From positions 1 to 18,853 of the forward strand of contig JAZSLY010000030.1 in NCBI GenBank assembly GCA_045535585.1: DNA of 18,853 nt, written 5' to 3'. The notes beneath the pieces were generated by a model. That model had not been told where the DNA came from, made no database searches, and saw only the letters and a program-made list of their open reading frames with translations. Within the stretch, counting starts at the first letter, position 1, and every line of letters starts with the position of its first letter. The stretch is from RGIG6353 sp045535585. Lineage in GTDB: Bacteria; Bacillota; Clostridia; Oscillospirales; SIG627. Shown here one piece after another: positions 8,471 to 15,715 of this stretch. Position numbers and translations under genes: made by a program.

Positions 8471-9145
8471 TCAGCCCTCTGTAATTCTGCCGTCGCCGTC
8501 AAGGTCTATTGCCTCTCCGAGAAATTTGGGTAACGGCTTTAATATAGACAGAAGAAAATCCTTGTTTCTTGCAAGGACCTCTCGTACGTCCCGCACCTTC
8601 TGCCCTGCGTATTCACGCTCGCTTGCCGACACGCCTACGGCATCCAGCCCAAGAGCGCGTGCTATATAAAGTGAGCGGTAAAGGTGGTAGCGCTGGGTAA
8701 CGATTATCACCTTTTTTGCACCGAACACCTCTTTGAGTCTATACATACTGTCGTAGGTGGAAAAGCCTGCGTGGTCCATAAAAATTCGCTCTATGGGCAC
8801 GCCCGACTCCATTGCCACACGCCTCATAGCGTTGACCTCGTCGTATTCCGCAGTCCCGTGGTCACCGCTCATAAGCATCGTGTCGGATGCACCGCCGTGG
8901 TAAAGCGAGACGCCCACCGAAAGTCTGTCGGAGAGCATAGCGCTGACCCGTCCGTCGCTGTGGACTCTGCACCCAAGCACCACGATAGCGTCCACTCCCT
9001 CAAGAGTGACGGCGTCGTTATGGGATATAATCAAATCCCTCGTAGACAGAGTGACAAAGGCGCTGACCGACAGAACCGTCACCACCGCCACAAGACACAA
9101 AACAATAAATATTACGCCAAGGCGTTTAAAAAATCTTTTTTTCAT
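8471..9145 (-). CDS. SanA/YdcF-like DUF218 membrane-anchored protein
   Basis: A 224-residue protein with a short cationic N-terminus, one membrane segment (about residues 11-31) and an extracytoplasmic DUF218 domain. Typical motifs are IVVLGCRVHSDGRVSAMLSD (55-73), LMSGDHGTAEYDEV (91-104), STYDSMYRL (129-137) and IIVTQRYHLYRSLYIA (147-162). E. coli SanA affects vancomycin exclusion and ElyC lipid-carrier metabolism, so a role at the cell envelope is likely, but the reaction of this family is unsettled. The C-terminus DLDGDGRITEG resembles a calcium-binding loop; similar Asp/Gly tails are, as I recall, common in clostridial SanA proteins. The ribosome binding site is weak (GGAAAT). It forms a two-gene unit with the permease. 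Confidence 0.88.
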   Translation of the reverse strand: MKKRFFKRLGVIFIVLCLVAVVTVLSVSAFVTLSTRDLIISHNDAVTLEGVDAIVVLGCRVHSDGRVSAMLSDRLSVGVSLYHGGASDTMLMSGDHGTAEYDEVNAMRRVAMESGVPIERIFMDHAGFSTYDSMYRLKEVFGAKKVIIVTQRYHLYRSLYIARALGLDAVGVSASEREYAGQKVRDVREVLARNKDFLLSILKPLPKFLGEAIDLDGDGRITEG

Positions 9146-9160
9146 ATTTCCAAATACTTT

Positions 9161-9184
9161 GGGGTCGTGGCAAAGCCCGACCCC
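9161..9184. other. GC-rich hairpin upstream of the sanA-like gene
   Basis: GGGGTCG pairs with CGACCCC, with an inner GGC/GCC stem and an AAA loop, 16 bp upstream of the sanA-like start codon. There is no T run on either strand, so it is not a convincing terminator; it would lie in the 5' leader and could affect translation. Confidence 0.5.
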
Positions 9185-9195
9185 GTTGTTTAAAG

Positions 9196-9260
9196 TAATA
9201 GGTAATAGTTAAGAAGTAAGAAGTATGGTTGAAAATTGCTTGCAATTTTCTTCCTTAATC
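9196..9260 (-). repeat. Heptamer-hairpin element, inverted copy
   Basis: Read on the minus strand: GATTAAGGAAGAAAATTGC, AA, GCAATTTTC, then pyrimidine-rich 7-bp units. The plus strand shows TAATAGG, TAATAGT, TAAGAAG, TAAGAAG (9196-9223) and a 9-bp perfect hairpin at 9231-9250. It is laid out like the element at 6939-7023 in the opposite orientation and shares the ATTAAGGAAGAAAA core, though the hairpin bases differ. Confidence 0.55.
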
Positions 9261-9357
9261 TTTCCAAAGGAAAGATATCATTTGCAAAGCAAATTTCATC
9301 CATCGAAGATGGATTTCATCGTGGCACAGCCACGATTTCATGGAGGCTTCGCCTCAT
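9258..9357. repeat. Regular array of five small hairpins with TTC linkers
   Basis: Five adjacent inverted repeats, each with a 3-nt loop: 9258-9276 (ATCTTTCC, AAA), 9280-9294 (ATTTGC, AAA), 9298-9314 (ATCCATC, GAA), 9318-9336 (ATCGTGGC, ACA) and 9340-9357 (ATGGAGGC, TTC; one bulge). Each begins with AT and ends with AT, and units are separated by exactly 3 nt (ATC once, then TTC three times). Arm sequences differ while pairing is kept, which points to conserved structure rather than sequence. Not a CRISPR: no constant repeat and no spacers of usual length. Confidence 0.75.
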
Positions 9358-9493
9358 CGGTGTCACCTTTTTTATAGCCCAAGGCGCTGGAAAAAGCGAG
9401 GGAGATGGAACGAACCGCCGTCCGTCGCCGTACAATTGTAACGGGCATGACCGGGGGATTTTTGCCGTAAAGCAAAGCGAAACGAGCAAAAAT
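9358..9493 (+). repeat. Intergenic element, copy A
   Basis: Starts CGGTGTCACC, six T, ATAGCCCAAGG, continues with an AAAAA tract, GAGGGAGAT, a dyad around TACAATTGTA (9431-9440), a GGGGG run, then ATTTTTGC (9458-9465) inverted against GCAAAAAT (9486-9493) around a GCAAAG/AAACGA segment. The same blocks occur in the same order in copy B. It directly follows the hairpin array. No reading frame in it is convincing. Confidence 0.6.
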
Positions 9494-9576
9494 TCAAGCC
9501 ATACAGGAAGCGAATCCGAGCATTATGCGAGGATAAAGCTTATCGTAGTGACAAGGTTCGTTTCAAGGAAAAATGG

Positions 9577-9617
9577 AATATGAATTAAGGTAAGAAAGGC
9601 GTTAAGCCTTTCTACCT
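9577..9617 (+). repeat. Heptamer-hairpin element, short copy
   Basis: TGAATTAAGGTAAGAAAGGC leads into a hairpin: AGAAAGGC (9593-9600), loop GTTAA, GCCTTTCT (9606-9613), extended by AGGT/ACCT around one bulged A. The leading TGAATTAAGG matches the element at 6939-7023, but the trailing pyrimidine heptamers are absent. Confidence 0.5.
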
Positions 9618-9678
9618 ATAAATTCAGAAAACATAAAAATATTTCTCTTTATAAAGTTAATCTTTTACTTCCATTTTT

Positions 9679-9803
9679 CCGTTGTCACCGCTTTTTACAA
9701 GCCCAAGGGCGACGAAAAAAAGAGGGAGATTGCGCGATACTGACCCCGAAGGCGTACAAATGTACGTCGAGAGGGGAAGTTCGTGCAAAGAAAAACGAAA
9801 AAT
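9679..9803 (+). repeat. Intergenic element, copy B
   Basis: Starts CCGTTGTCACC, five T after GC, then AAGCCCAAGG, an A tract, GAGGGAGAT, CCCC (9744-9747) facing GGGG (9773-9776) around the dyad CGTACA-AA-TGTACG (9753-9766), and ends TTCGT-GCAAAG-ACGAA-AAAT. The block order equals copy A; the sequences are diverged. The CCCC/GGGG-framed dyad suggests a folded RNA or DNA hairpin. Confidence 0.6.
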
Positions 9804-9809
9804 ATAATT

Positions 9810-9832
9810 TAAAATTTGAGTATCAAATTTTA
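9810..9832. other. AT-only hairpin
   Basis: TAAAATTTGA and TCAAATTTTA form a perfect 10-bp stem around GTA. It lies about 100 bp downstream of guaB with respect to the minus strand. The stem contains only two G-C pairs and no T tract follows, so a terminator role is uncertain. Confidence 0.4.
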
Positions 9833-9906
9833 TTACCTATATACTTGTGATTTATAAGGAATTATTACTATTTCTAATTTAAGTAAAATCCCTTATTTTC
9901 GTTTTT

Positions 9907-9930
9907 CGGTGTCACCTTTTTTTATAGCCC
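9907..9930 (+). repeat. Third copy of the element start motif, abutting guaB
   Basis: CGGTGTCACC, seven T, ATAGCCC matches the first 23 bases of copy A except for one extra T. It overlaps the last base of the guaB stop codon, so the rest of the element, if it ever existed here, would lie where guaB is. It may mark an element boundary or an insertion preference next to gene ends. Confidence 0.5.
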
Positions 9931-11438
9931 TACTTGATCACTTTGTTTGAGCTTTCCTTCAATATAACGTCATGCGCTCCGCCCTCCACGATACTTGTGG
10001 CGGACACGAGAGTAAGCTTGGCATTCTTCTGGAAATCGGGGATATTGAGGCTTCCGCAGTTGCACATAGTTGACTTGACCTTGTTGAGAGTCATAGTCAC
10101 GTTGTCCTTGAGTGAGCCTGCATAGGGAACGTAGGAGTCAACGCCCTCCTCGAAGGAAAGCTTCTTGTCGCCTCCCATATCGTATCTCTGCCAGTTTCTT
10201 GCTCTGTTTGAGCCCTCTCCCCAGTATTCCTTAACGTAGCTTCCGTTGATATTAAGCTTATTTGTGGGGCTCTCATCAAATCTTGCAAAGTATCTGCCCA
10301 GCATTACGAAGTCAGCACCCATAGCGAGAGCAAGAGTGATGTGGTGGTCGTAAACGATACCTCCGTCGGAGCAGATGGGAATATAGATACCCGTCTTTTC
10401 ATAATACTCGTCTCTTGCCGCTGCAACCTCGATAACCGCAGTTGCCTGACCTCTGCCTATACCCTTTTGCTCACGGGTGATACAGATAGAGCCTCCGCCG
10501 ATACCGATTTTGATAAAGTCAGCGCCTGCTTCAGCAAGGAACATAAAGCCCTCACGGTCAACTACGTTTCCTGCGCCTACCTTAACGGTGTCGCCGTACT
10601 TTTCACGAATGAATGCAATAGTTCTTGACTGCCACTCGGTAAAGCCCTCGGAGGAGTCGATGCAAAGCACGTCTGCGCCTGCTTCAAGAAGAGCGGGCAC
10701 ACGCTCTGCGTAGTCACGGGTATTGATACCTGCGCCTACCATATATCTCTTTGAGGAGTCGATAAGCTCGAGAGAGTTTTCCTTATGGATAGAGTAGTCC
10801 TTGCGGAATACCATATAAAGAAGTCTGTCATCGTCGTCAACGATGGGAAGTGAGTTGAGCTTGTTGTCCTAGATAATGTCGTTGGCAACCTTGAGGGTAG
10901 TATCCTTAGGAGCTACGATAAGCTCTGCTCTGGGGGTCATAAATTCCTCTACCTTGGTGGAGGCGTCCATTCTGGACACTCTGTAATCACGGCTGGTAAC
11001 GATACCGAGGAGCTTGCCCCTTGCAGTACCGTCGTCGGTTACGGCTATAGTGGAGTGACCCGTTTTCTGAGTCAGCTCAAGCACGTCCGCAAGAGTGTCG
11101 GTGGGCTTGATGTTGGAGTCGCTTACTACGAAGCCTGCCTTGTAGTTCTTAACTCTTGCAACCATTGCCGCCTGATCCTCTATGGTCTGTGAGCCGTAGA
11201 TAAAGGAAATTCCGCCCTCCTTGGCAAGAGCGATAGCAAGCTTGTCGTCGGATACCGCCTGCATAATTGCAGAGGTCATAGGAACGTTGAGGCTGATTGC
11301 AGGCTCCTCTCCTTTTTTATACTTTACAAGAGGAGTTTTAAGGCTAACCTTGGAGGCAACGCATTCAGCGCTTGAATAGCCGGGTACAAGAAGATATTCG
11401 TTAAATGTGTGTGAGCAGTCGTTAAAATAAAAAGCCAT
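9930..11438 (-). pseudogene. guaB: IMP dehydrogenase interrupted by an in-frame TAG
   Basis: Oxidises IMP to XMP with NAD, the committed step to GMP. The full frame is 502 residues apart from TAG at 10871-10869 (codon 190), in the second CBS domain (reading NDII-stop-DNKLNSLPIVD). Relatives I remember, including Tritrichomonas foetus IMPDH, have Trp there (TGG to TAG is one base). The rest is intact: substrate loop GIGGGSICITREQKGIGRGQ with Cys319, and flap NWQRYD with Arg418-Tyr419, numbers equal to the T. foetus enzyme. The 189-residue front piece lacks the catalytic Cys. A restart at codon 209 (ATG 10814) has no ribosome binding site and loses the first barrel strands. TAG ends at least four genes here, so it is read as stop. 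The main start at 11438 has only a weak GGA upstream. A base error in the assembly would also explain this. Confidence 0.85.
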
Positions 11439-11472
11439 AATTATACATCCATTCTCGACGAGTTTTATTTTT

Positions 11473-11511
11473 AAAGGGTCTGCGCTCTCGCCGTGGGCGC
11501 AGCCTTTTTTT
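11473..11511 (+). terminator. Strong hairpin with T run between rmuC and guaB
   Basis: AAAGG-GT-CTGCGC pairs with GCGCAG-CCTTT (GT bulged) and is followed on the plus strand by seven T and TCTTTT (partly stem). As a plus-strand terminator it has no plus-strand gene to serve. On the minus strand, after rmuC, the stem is followed only by CCCTTTAAAAATAAAA, a poorer tract. It probably ends or attenuates the rmuC transcript before guaB, or blocks antisense transcription. Confidence 0.6.
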
Positions 11512-11514
11512 CTT

Positions 11515-12798
11515 TTATATGTCGCCTTCCGTCTGTTCCTCGGATACGGGGAAATAATTTATTACCGTTTCCTCGGGCATAGCGGTGATCTCACGCAGTC
11601 GGCGGTTGATCATACGGGTACGGGTACCCACCAGCTTTTCCAGCTCCTTGGTTGCCTGGTCAAGCTTGTTTTGTGTAAGGTTGAGGACCTCCTCGAACTT
11701 GCCAAACTCAGTTTTCACCGCAGACAAGGTGTTCCACACCTCGCCCGAGCGCTTCTGGATAGCAAGCGTTTTGAAGCCCATTTGCAGACTGTTAAGCAGA
11801 GCCGCCATAGTAGTCGGACCTGCGATAGTCACGTTGTAATCCCTTTGCAACACCTCCACCATACCAAGCCTTACCACCTCGGCGTAAAGCCCCTCGGTAG
11901 GCAAGAACATTATGGCAAAGTCTGTGGTTTCGGGGGGAGACACGTATTTCTTCTTAATATCGTCGGCAAAGCTTTTAAGCCGTCGTTTAAGAAGTGTCTT
12001 TGCTTCCTCTATCTTCTCCGTGTCTCCTGCGTCAATAGCGTCGTTCAGGGAAAGATATGCGTCAGCGGGGAATTTGGCGTCGATAGGAAGATATACCCTC
12101 GACCCCTCCTCCTTGCCGGGAAGCTTTATTGCGTATTCAACGGGGTTGCGTGTGCCCTCCACCGTGACTACGTTCGTTTCGTACTGGTCGGGTGATAGGA
12201 TTTCCTCCAAAATAGAGCCAAGCTGTATTTCACCCAGAATTCCGCGGGTCTTTACGTTAGATAAAACCTTCTTCAAGTCACCTACGCCCGTGGCAAGATT
12301 TTGCATCTCGCCGAGACCTCGGTACACCTGCTCCAGCCTTTCGCTGACCGCCTTGAAGCTCTCGCCGATTCGGCTTTCAAGTGTCTTTTGTAATTTCTCG
12401 TCTACCACACCGCGCATTTCGTCAAGCTTCTTTGAGTTCTGCTCCTCAAGGGTCTTGATGCGTGTTTCAAGGGTCTTATTGATAGTGTCAAGCTTTTCGG
12501 CATAAACGCCCAGCGCCTTGGTGGTGCTCTCGTCGTAGTGCTTCAGGGCGTCGGCAGTGGAGGTAGCAATCTTTTCTAACTCGCTTTGTTGAGCCTTGAA
12601 CTGTGCGTCGGAGGCGTCCCTCAAGCTTTGGGAAAGTGCGCCAATAGAGCTTGTAACGCCCGACACTATCTCCATTCGGCTGTTTCTGAGAGCTCCTTCA
12701 AGCTCCTCTCCCTTATTTTGCTTCTTTGACAGAAGCACAAGGGAAACAATATTCAATACAAGGCTTACGCCTAAAAGTAAAAGTATTATCATCTCCAT
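11515..12798 (-). CDS. rmuC: RmuC family protein (DNA recombination/inversion-limiting)
   Basis: A 427-residue protein with an N-terminal membrane anchor (about residues 3-23), a long coiled coil (about 35-165) and the C-terminal RmuC domain with a nuclease-like fold. Recognisable segments are TRGILGEIQLGSILEEIL, the core YLPIDAKFPADAY, then AIMFLPTEGLYAEV, and TIAGPTTMAALLNSLQMGFK. RmuC limits recombination between inverted repeats in E. coli, and such proteins act at DNA ends or in genome defence; the precise reaction is unknown. The start ATG lies 3 nt after the mltG TAG with AAAGGGTG upstream, so translation is coupled. It is the last gene of the seven-gene run. Confidence 0.94.
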   Translation of the reverse strand: MEMIILLLLGVSLVLNIVSLVLLSKKQNKGEELEGALRNSRMEIVSGVTSSIGALSQSLRDASDAQFKAQQSELEKIATSTADALKHYDESTTKALGVYAEKLDTINKTLETRIKTLEEQNSKKLDEMRGVVDEKLQKTLESRIGESFKAVSERLEQVYRGLGEMQNLATGVGDLKKVLSNVKTRGILGEIQLGSILEEILSPDQYETNVVTVEGTRNPVEYAIKLPGKEEGSRVYLPIDAKFPADAYLSLNDAIDAGDTEKIEEAKTLLKRRLKSFADDIKKKYVSPPETTDFAIMFLPTEGLYAEVVRLGMVEVLQRDYNVTIAGPTTMAALLNSLQMGFKTLAIQKRSGEVWNTLSAVKTEFGKFEEVLNLTQNKLDQATKELEKLVGTRTRMINRRLREITAMPEETVINYFPVSEEQTEGDI

Positions 12799-12801
12799 AG
12801 G

Positions 12802-14163
12802 CTATTCACCCTTTTCCGACTCTGCCAGAGCGATATTGGCGCTATGCTCTGCATCGGTGGAAGCGAAGTAGTGATATCCGTTGGGACGTGCCACCATATA
12901 ATAATAGGTATGCGGCTTTCCGCTGGAATCTGCACCGTTTGGATAGAGCGCCGCAATAATGGCGTCAAGGCTGGGGTTACAGATTGCCGACGGAGGAAGA
13001 CCGTCCTGAGAATAGGTGCTGTATGGGGAGGTGCTCTCCTTCATCTCGGTCAGGGTCAGCCCCTCTCGTCTGTCGGGGAATGCGTAGAGATAGGTGGAGT
13101 CGCACTGCAGTCTCGGGAACCTTGTGGGGTTATTAAGACGGTTGTGATAGAGTGAGGAAACCACGGGGTACTCACTGCTGTACTTAGTTTCCATCTGTAC
13201 GATAGAGGCGATGGTCACAACCTCGTCAAGCGATAGCTCCAGCTCCTCGCATCTTGCGTAATATTCCTTTTCAAATCTTACGTTAAAGGTCTTTAAAAGC
13301 TTTGATACGGCGTCAATTTCCGCGGTGTCGGTATAAAACTCGTAGGTATCGGGGTAGAGATAGCCTTCAAGGGCGTATTTTCTGCCGTCCCTAAAGCCTG
13401 CCTTCTCCTGCTCCTGCAATTCTAAAAGGAAGGGATAGGTCATATCGTAGATAAGGCTGGACTTCACGGCGTTTACAAAGCCCTCTCGGGTACCGATGCC
13501 GTTTTCAAGGAATATTTCTATCATCTCGTCGGCGGTGATGCCCTCGGGGAAGGTTATCTTGACGATATCTCTCACGGGCGCCGACTTTTCAAACATAGCA
13601 ATAAGCTCGTCGTAATTGAGGTTTCGCGCCACCTCGTAGGTGTCGGGCACGAATTCCTGCTTTGTCTTGGCGTTTCTGTTCTTGTAGGAATTGTATATTT
13701 TAAATAGCGACGGGTACTTGATAACGTCCTCACGGTGCAAAGCCCGTGCAATATCCGACGCGTCGTCCTCCGCTCCTATCGTGATGGTTACCACCTCATC
13801 GTCCTTCACGAAGGCGAAAACGTCGTTGCCCATAGTGATAACGTAGTAGGAAAGAATAACCGACAGGGCTATTACGAAAACAAAGTAGAGCGAGCCCTTA
13901 CCAAGCATTGTGAAAATGCTCTTTGCCATAGGCTCTTCCTCCTCCAGTGCGGGAGGCTCCTCGTAAAGAGGGGTCGTCCTCTTGGGACGGGGAGGTTTTT
14001 GCACGGGGGTCTCCTGAGTGGGAATATCTATTCGGGTCTTGCTCTTGTCCGCGTTGATGTCACGCACGGCGCGAGGCGGAGACGAGGGAGCCCGCCTTTT
14101 CGTTACGGGGATATTCTCGTCAGGACCGAAGGTCTTTTTCAATTCATTTTGCTTTTTATCCAT
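12802..14163 (-). CDS. mltG: Endolytic murein transglycosylase MltG
   Basis: Cleaves nascent peptidoglycan glycan strands and releases them from the synthase. The 453-residue protein has a cytoplasmic tail of about 80 residues rich in Pro, Arg and Glu, one membrane helix (about 92-112), a LysM-like segment, and the YceG domain with LEGYLYPDTYEF (265-276) and the catalytic stretch TIASIVQMETKYSSEYPVV (318-336), where Glu325 aligns with the catalytic Glu. SLYHNRLNN follows. The usual substrate motif near the C-terminus (LPPSAICNPSLDAI) is present. The extended tail is typical of Gram-positive homologues. AGGAG overlaps the TAG of the upstream CPBP gene (10-bp gap), so the genes are coupled. Confidence 0.96.
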   Translation of the reverse strand: MDKKQNELKKTFGPDENIPVTKRRAPSSPPRAVRDINADKSKTRIDIPTQETPVQKPPRPKRTTPLYEEPPALEEEEPMAKSIFTMLGKGSLYFVFVIALSVILSYYVITMGNDVFAFVKDDEVVTITIGAEDDASDIARALHREDVIKYPSLFKIYNSYKNRNAKTKQEFVPDTYEVARNLNYDELIAMFEKSAPVRDIVKITFPEGITADEMIEIFLENGIGTREGFVNAVKSSLIYDMTYPFLLELQEQEKAGFRDGRKYALEGYLYPDTYEFYTDTAEIDAVSKLLKTFNVRFEKEYYARCEELELSLDEVVTIASIVQMETKYSSEYPVVSSLYHNRLNNPTRFPRLQCDSTYLYAFPDRREGLTLTEMKESTSPYSTYSQDGLPPSAICNPSLDAIIAALYPNGADSSGKPHTYYYMVARPNGYHYFASTDAEHSANIALAESEKGE

Positions 14164-14173
14164 CTCAAAGCTC

Positions 14174-15124
14174 CTATATTATTTCAAAGGTTACAAGGAA
14201 GAATAACGCTACTGCAAGAAAGAAGGTGGGTGACAAAAGAGGCTCGGCAAATTTTGACATAGTGCTCTTTTTACCACTTGTCTCTCTGCCCTCTCGGGCA
14301 AGAGCGAGGGCGGCATCACGGCGCGCGCCGATTATTTTGCCCACACTGTAGAAGAGTGACCTTTTCTCATAAAGTCTCTCCGTGGCAAGCATCAGCCCCA
14401 CGAGGCTTAAAAGGAAAAGGAAAATAAGTAAAAATGCAAGTATTATAGAGGATGAGGACTCCCTTAAAAAGCTTGTAACGCCCTCACGAGAGAAGGTCAT
14501 AATGCCGTTGTAAATAAGGTGCATTATAACGGCAGGGAGAGAGGACTCGGTAACGTAGGTAACGCTTCCGAGAATAAGTCCCAGAATAAAATAAATAAAG
14601 AACTGGGAAAGGGAGAAATGAAGCATTGCAAAGAAAAGAGAGGACATAAAGACGGCAACCGTACCGGAATACCTGCCGTACTCGGTGAGAAGCACGCTTC
14701 TGAAGAAAAGCTCCTCTGCAATAGCGGGAACGAAAACGTAGACGAAGGCGACCCTGAAAAATCCGTTTTCCTCCACCGTGGCAATGCCGTCAAGAGTGGT
14801 GGCGGAGGGGGGAAGGAGGGTGACCTGAATATACAAAAGAAGCAAAGCGCCGAGGAAATAAACCGCCGTTGAAGCGAGGGTGAAGGGCAGAGTGTAAAGC
14901 TTCGGCAGAGCTATCTTTGACTTTTCAAAAAAGCTCGACGACGTAAACTTGCAAAGGAACGCCACGGGAATAGCAAAGATGAAAAGCTCGATAATTCCTG
15001 CCGACAGAAGAACGTCGGCGTTTGGAAAGCGTGACTCCACCATAAGAATTTTCTCAAAAATCGGCATCATAAAGAAGATTACCGATGCAAAAAGAGCCGA
15101 GGAAAGCGCCGCTTTATTTTTCAT
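14174..15124 (-). CDS. CPBP family intramembrane glutamic endopeptidase
   Basis: A 316-residue multi-pass membrane protein of the Rce1/CAAX-like ABI family. Catalytic motifs are complete: EELFFR (Glu137, Glu138, Arg142), FFAMLHFS (His169) and HLIYNG (His202, Asn206). At least seven hydrophobic segments precede and follow them; a further segment lies near the C-terminus. Family members in bacteria act in bacteriocin immunity, prenyl-protein or signal processing; nothing here fixes the substrate. Its start codon lies inside the 3' end of the cyclo-ligase gene, overlapping by 11 bp. The stop codon is TAG. Confidence 0.9.
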   Translation of the reverse strand: MKNKAALSSALFASVIFFMMPIFEKILMVESRFPNADVLLSAGIIELFIFAIPVAFLCKFTSSSFFEKSKIALPKLYTLPFTLASTAVYFLGALLLLYIQVTLLPPSATTLDGIATVEENGFFRVAFVYVFVPAIAEELFFRSVLLTEYGRYSGTVAVFMSSLFFAMLHFSLSQFFIYFILGLILGSVTYVTESSLPAVIMHLIYNGIMTFSREGVTSFLRESSSSIILAFLLIFLFLLSLVGLMLATERLYEKRSLFYSVGKIIGARRDAALALAREGRETSGKKSTMSKFAEPLLSPTFFLAVALFFLVTFEII

Positions 15125-15701
15125 CCGTGTTGAACACTCCCCTCTCGGTAATTACAAGGTCGCAGGAAAGGTCAAATCTGCCCCTCGGGAGTGAGTCAAC
15201 GAGAAGAGCGTCGTAGCAGAAGCCTATCTTCACGATGGACGGGTCGGTAAGATATCTGTCGTAGTAGCCCTTGCCATACCCAAGCCTATAACCCTTTCGG
15301 TCAAAGGCAATAGCGGGAATAACGCAAATGGTGCGTGGCGACGGGATAAATTCCTCACAGTCGTCGTCGGGCTCAAGAGCCGAAAAGAGACCTTTTTTCA
15401 GGGTGTCCATAGAATTTATATATCTGAAAACCATTTTGGAATCCTCAAGACAGACGGGCAGAGCAACACGCTTGCCTTCGCCGAGGATAGCTTCTATAAG
15501 CGGGTGGGTGTTCACCTCGTTGTTGATAGAATAATAGAGAAGAACCGTGTCGGCGTGCTTATATGCGAGAGTATTCAGAAAGCTTTCGCATATCTGCCTT
15601 GACTTTTCAAGGCGCTCATGGGGAGGAATACCTGCACGGAGTGCCGAGTATTTGCGCCTGAGCATCCTTTTTTCTTCTCTGACGGTGGTTTTGTTAATCA
15701 T
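15114..15701 (-). CDS. 5-formyltetrahydrofolate cyclo-ligase
   Basis: Converts 5-formyl-THF to 5,10-methenyl-THF with ATP, returning a dead-end folate to the one-carbon pool. The 195-residue length is typical. The N-terminal basic patch KRMLRRKYSALRAG binds the nucleotide, and the family signature LGYGKGYYDRYL (140-151) is intact. It overlaps the downstream CPBP gene by 11 bp and follows the DJ-1 gene with a TTGGAGA ribosome binding site 14 nt after that gene's stop. Also called MTHFS or FAU1 family; the bacterial symbol varies, so none is given. Confidence 0.95.
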   Translation of the reverse strand: MINKTTVREEKRMLRRKYSALRAGIPPHERLEKSRQICESFLNTLAYKHADTVLLYYSINNEVNTHPLIEAILGEGKRVALPVCLEDSKMVFRYINSMDTLKKGLFSALEPDDDCEEFIPSPRTICVIPAIAFDRKGYRLGYGKGYYDRYLTDPSIVKIGFCYDALLVDSLPRGRFDLSCDLVITERGVFNTDEK

Positions 15702-15715
15702 AGTATCTCCAAAAA

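Noticed and set aside
8471..8510. EF-hand or dockerin loop at the SanA-like C-terminus (DLDGDGRITEG)
   Set aside because: A single partial loop at the very end, with no partner loop; similar Asp/Gly tails occur in clostridial SanA proteins as I recall.
9258..9357. CRISPR array
   Set aside because: There is no constant direct repeat, units are only 15-19 bp, and no cas genes are present.
9236..9583. A 115-codon plus-strand frame over the hairpin array and copy A
   Set aside because: Its sequence follows from the repeats, it has no ribosome binding site, and the composition is not protein-like.
10869..10871. TAG in guaB as pyrrolysine, or reassigned TAG
   Set aside because: TAG ends at least four genes in the window, and the position matches Trp in homologues; no pyrrolysine context is seen.
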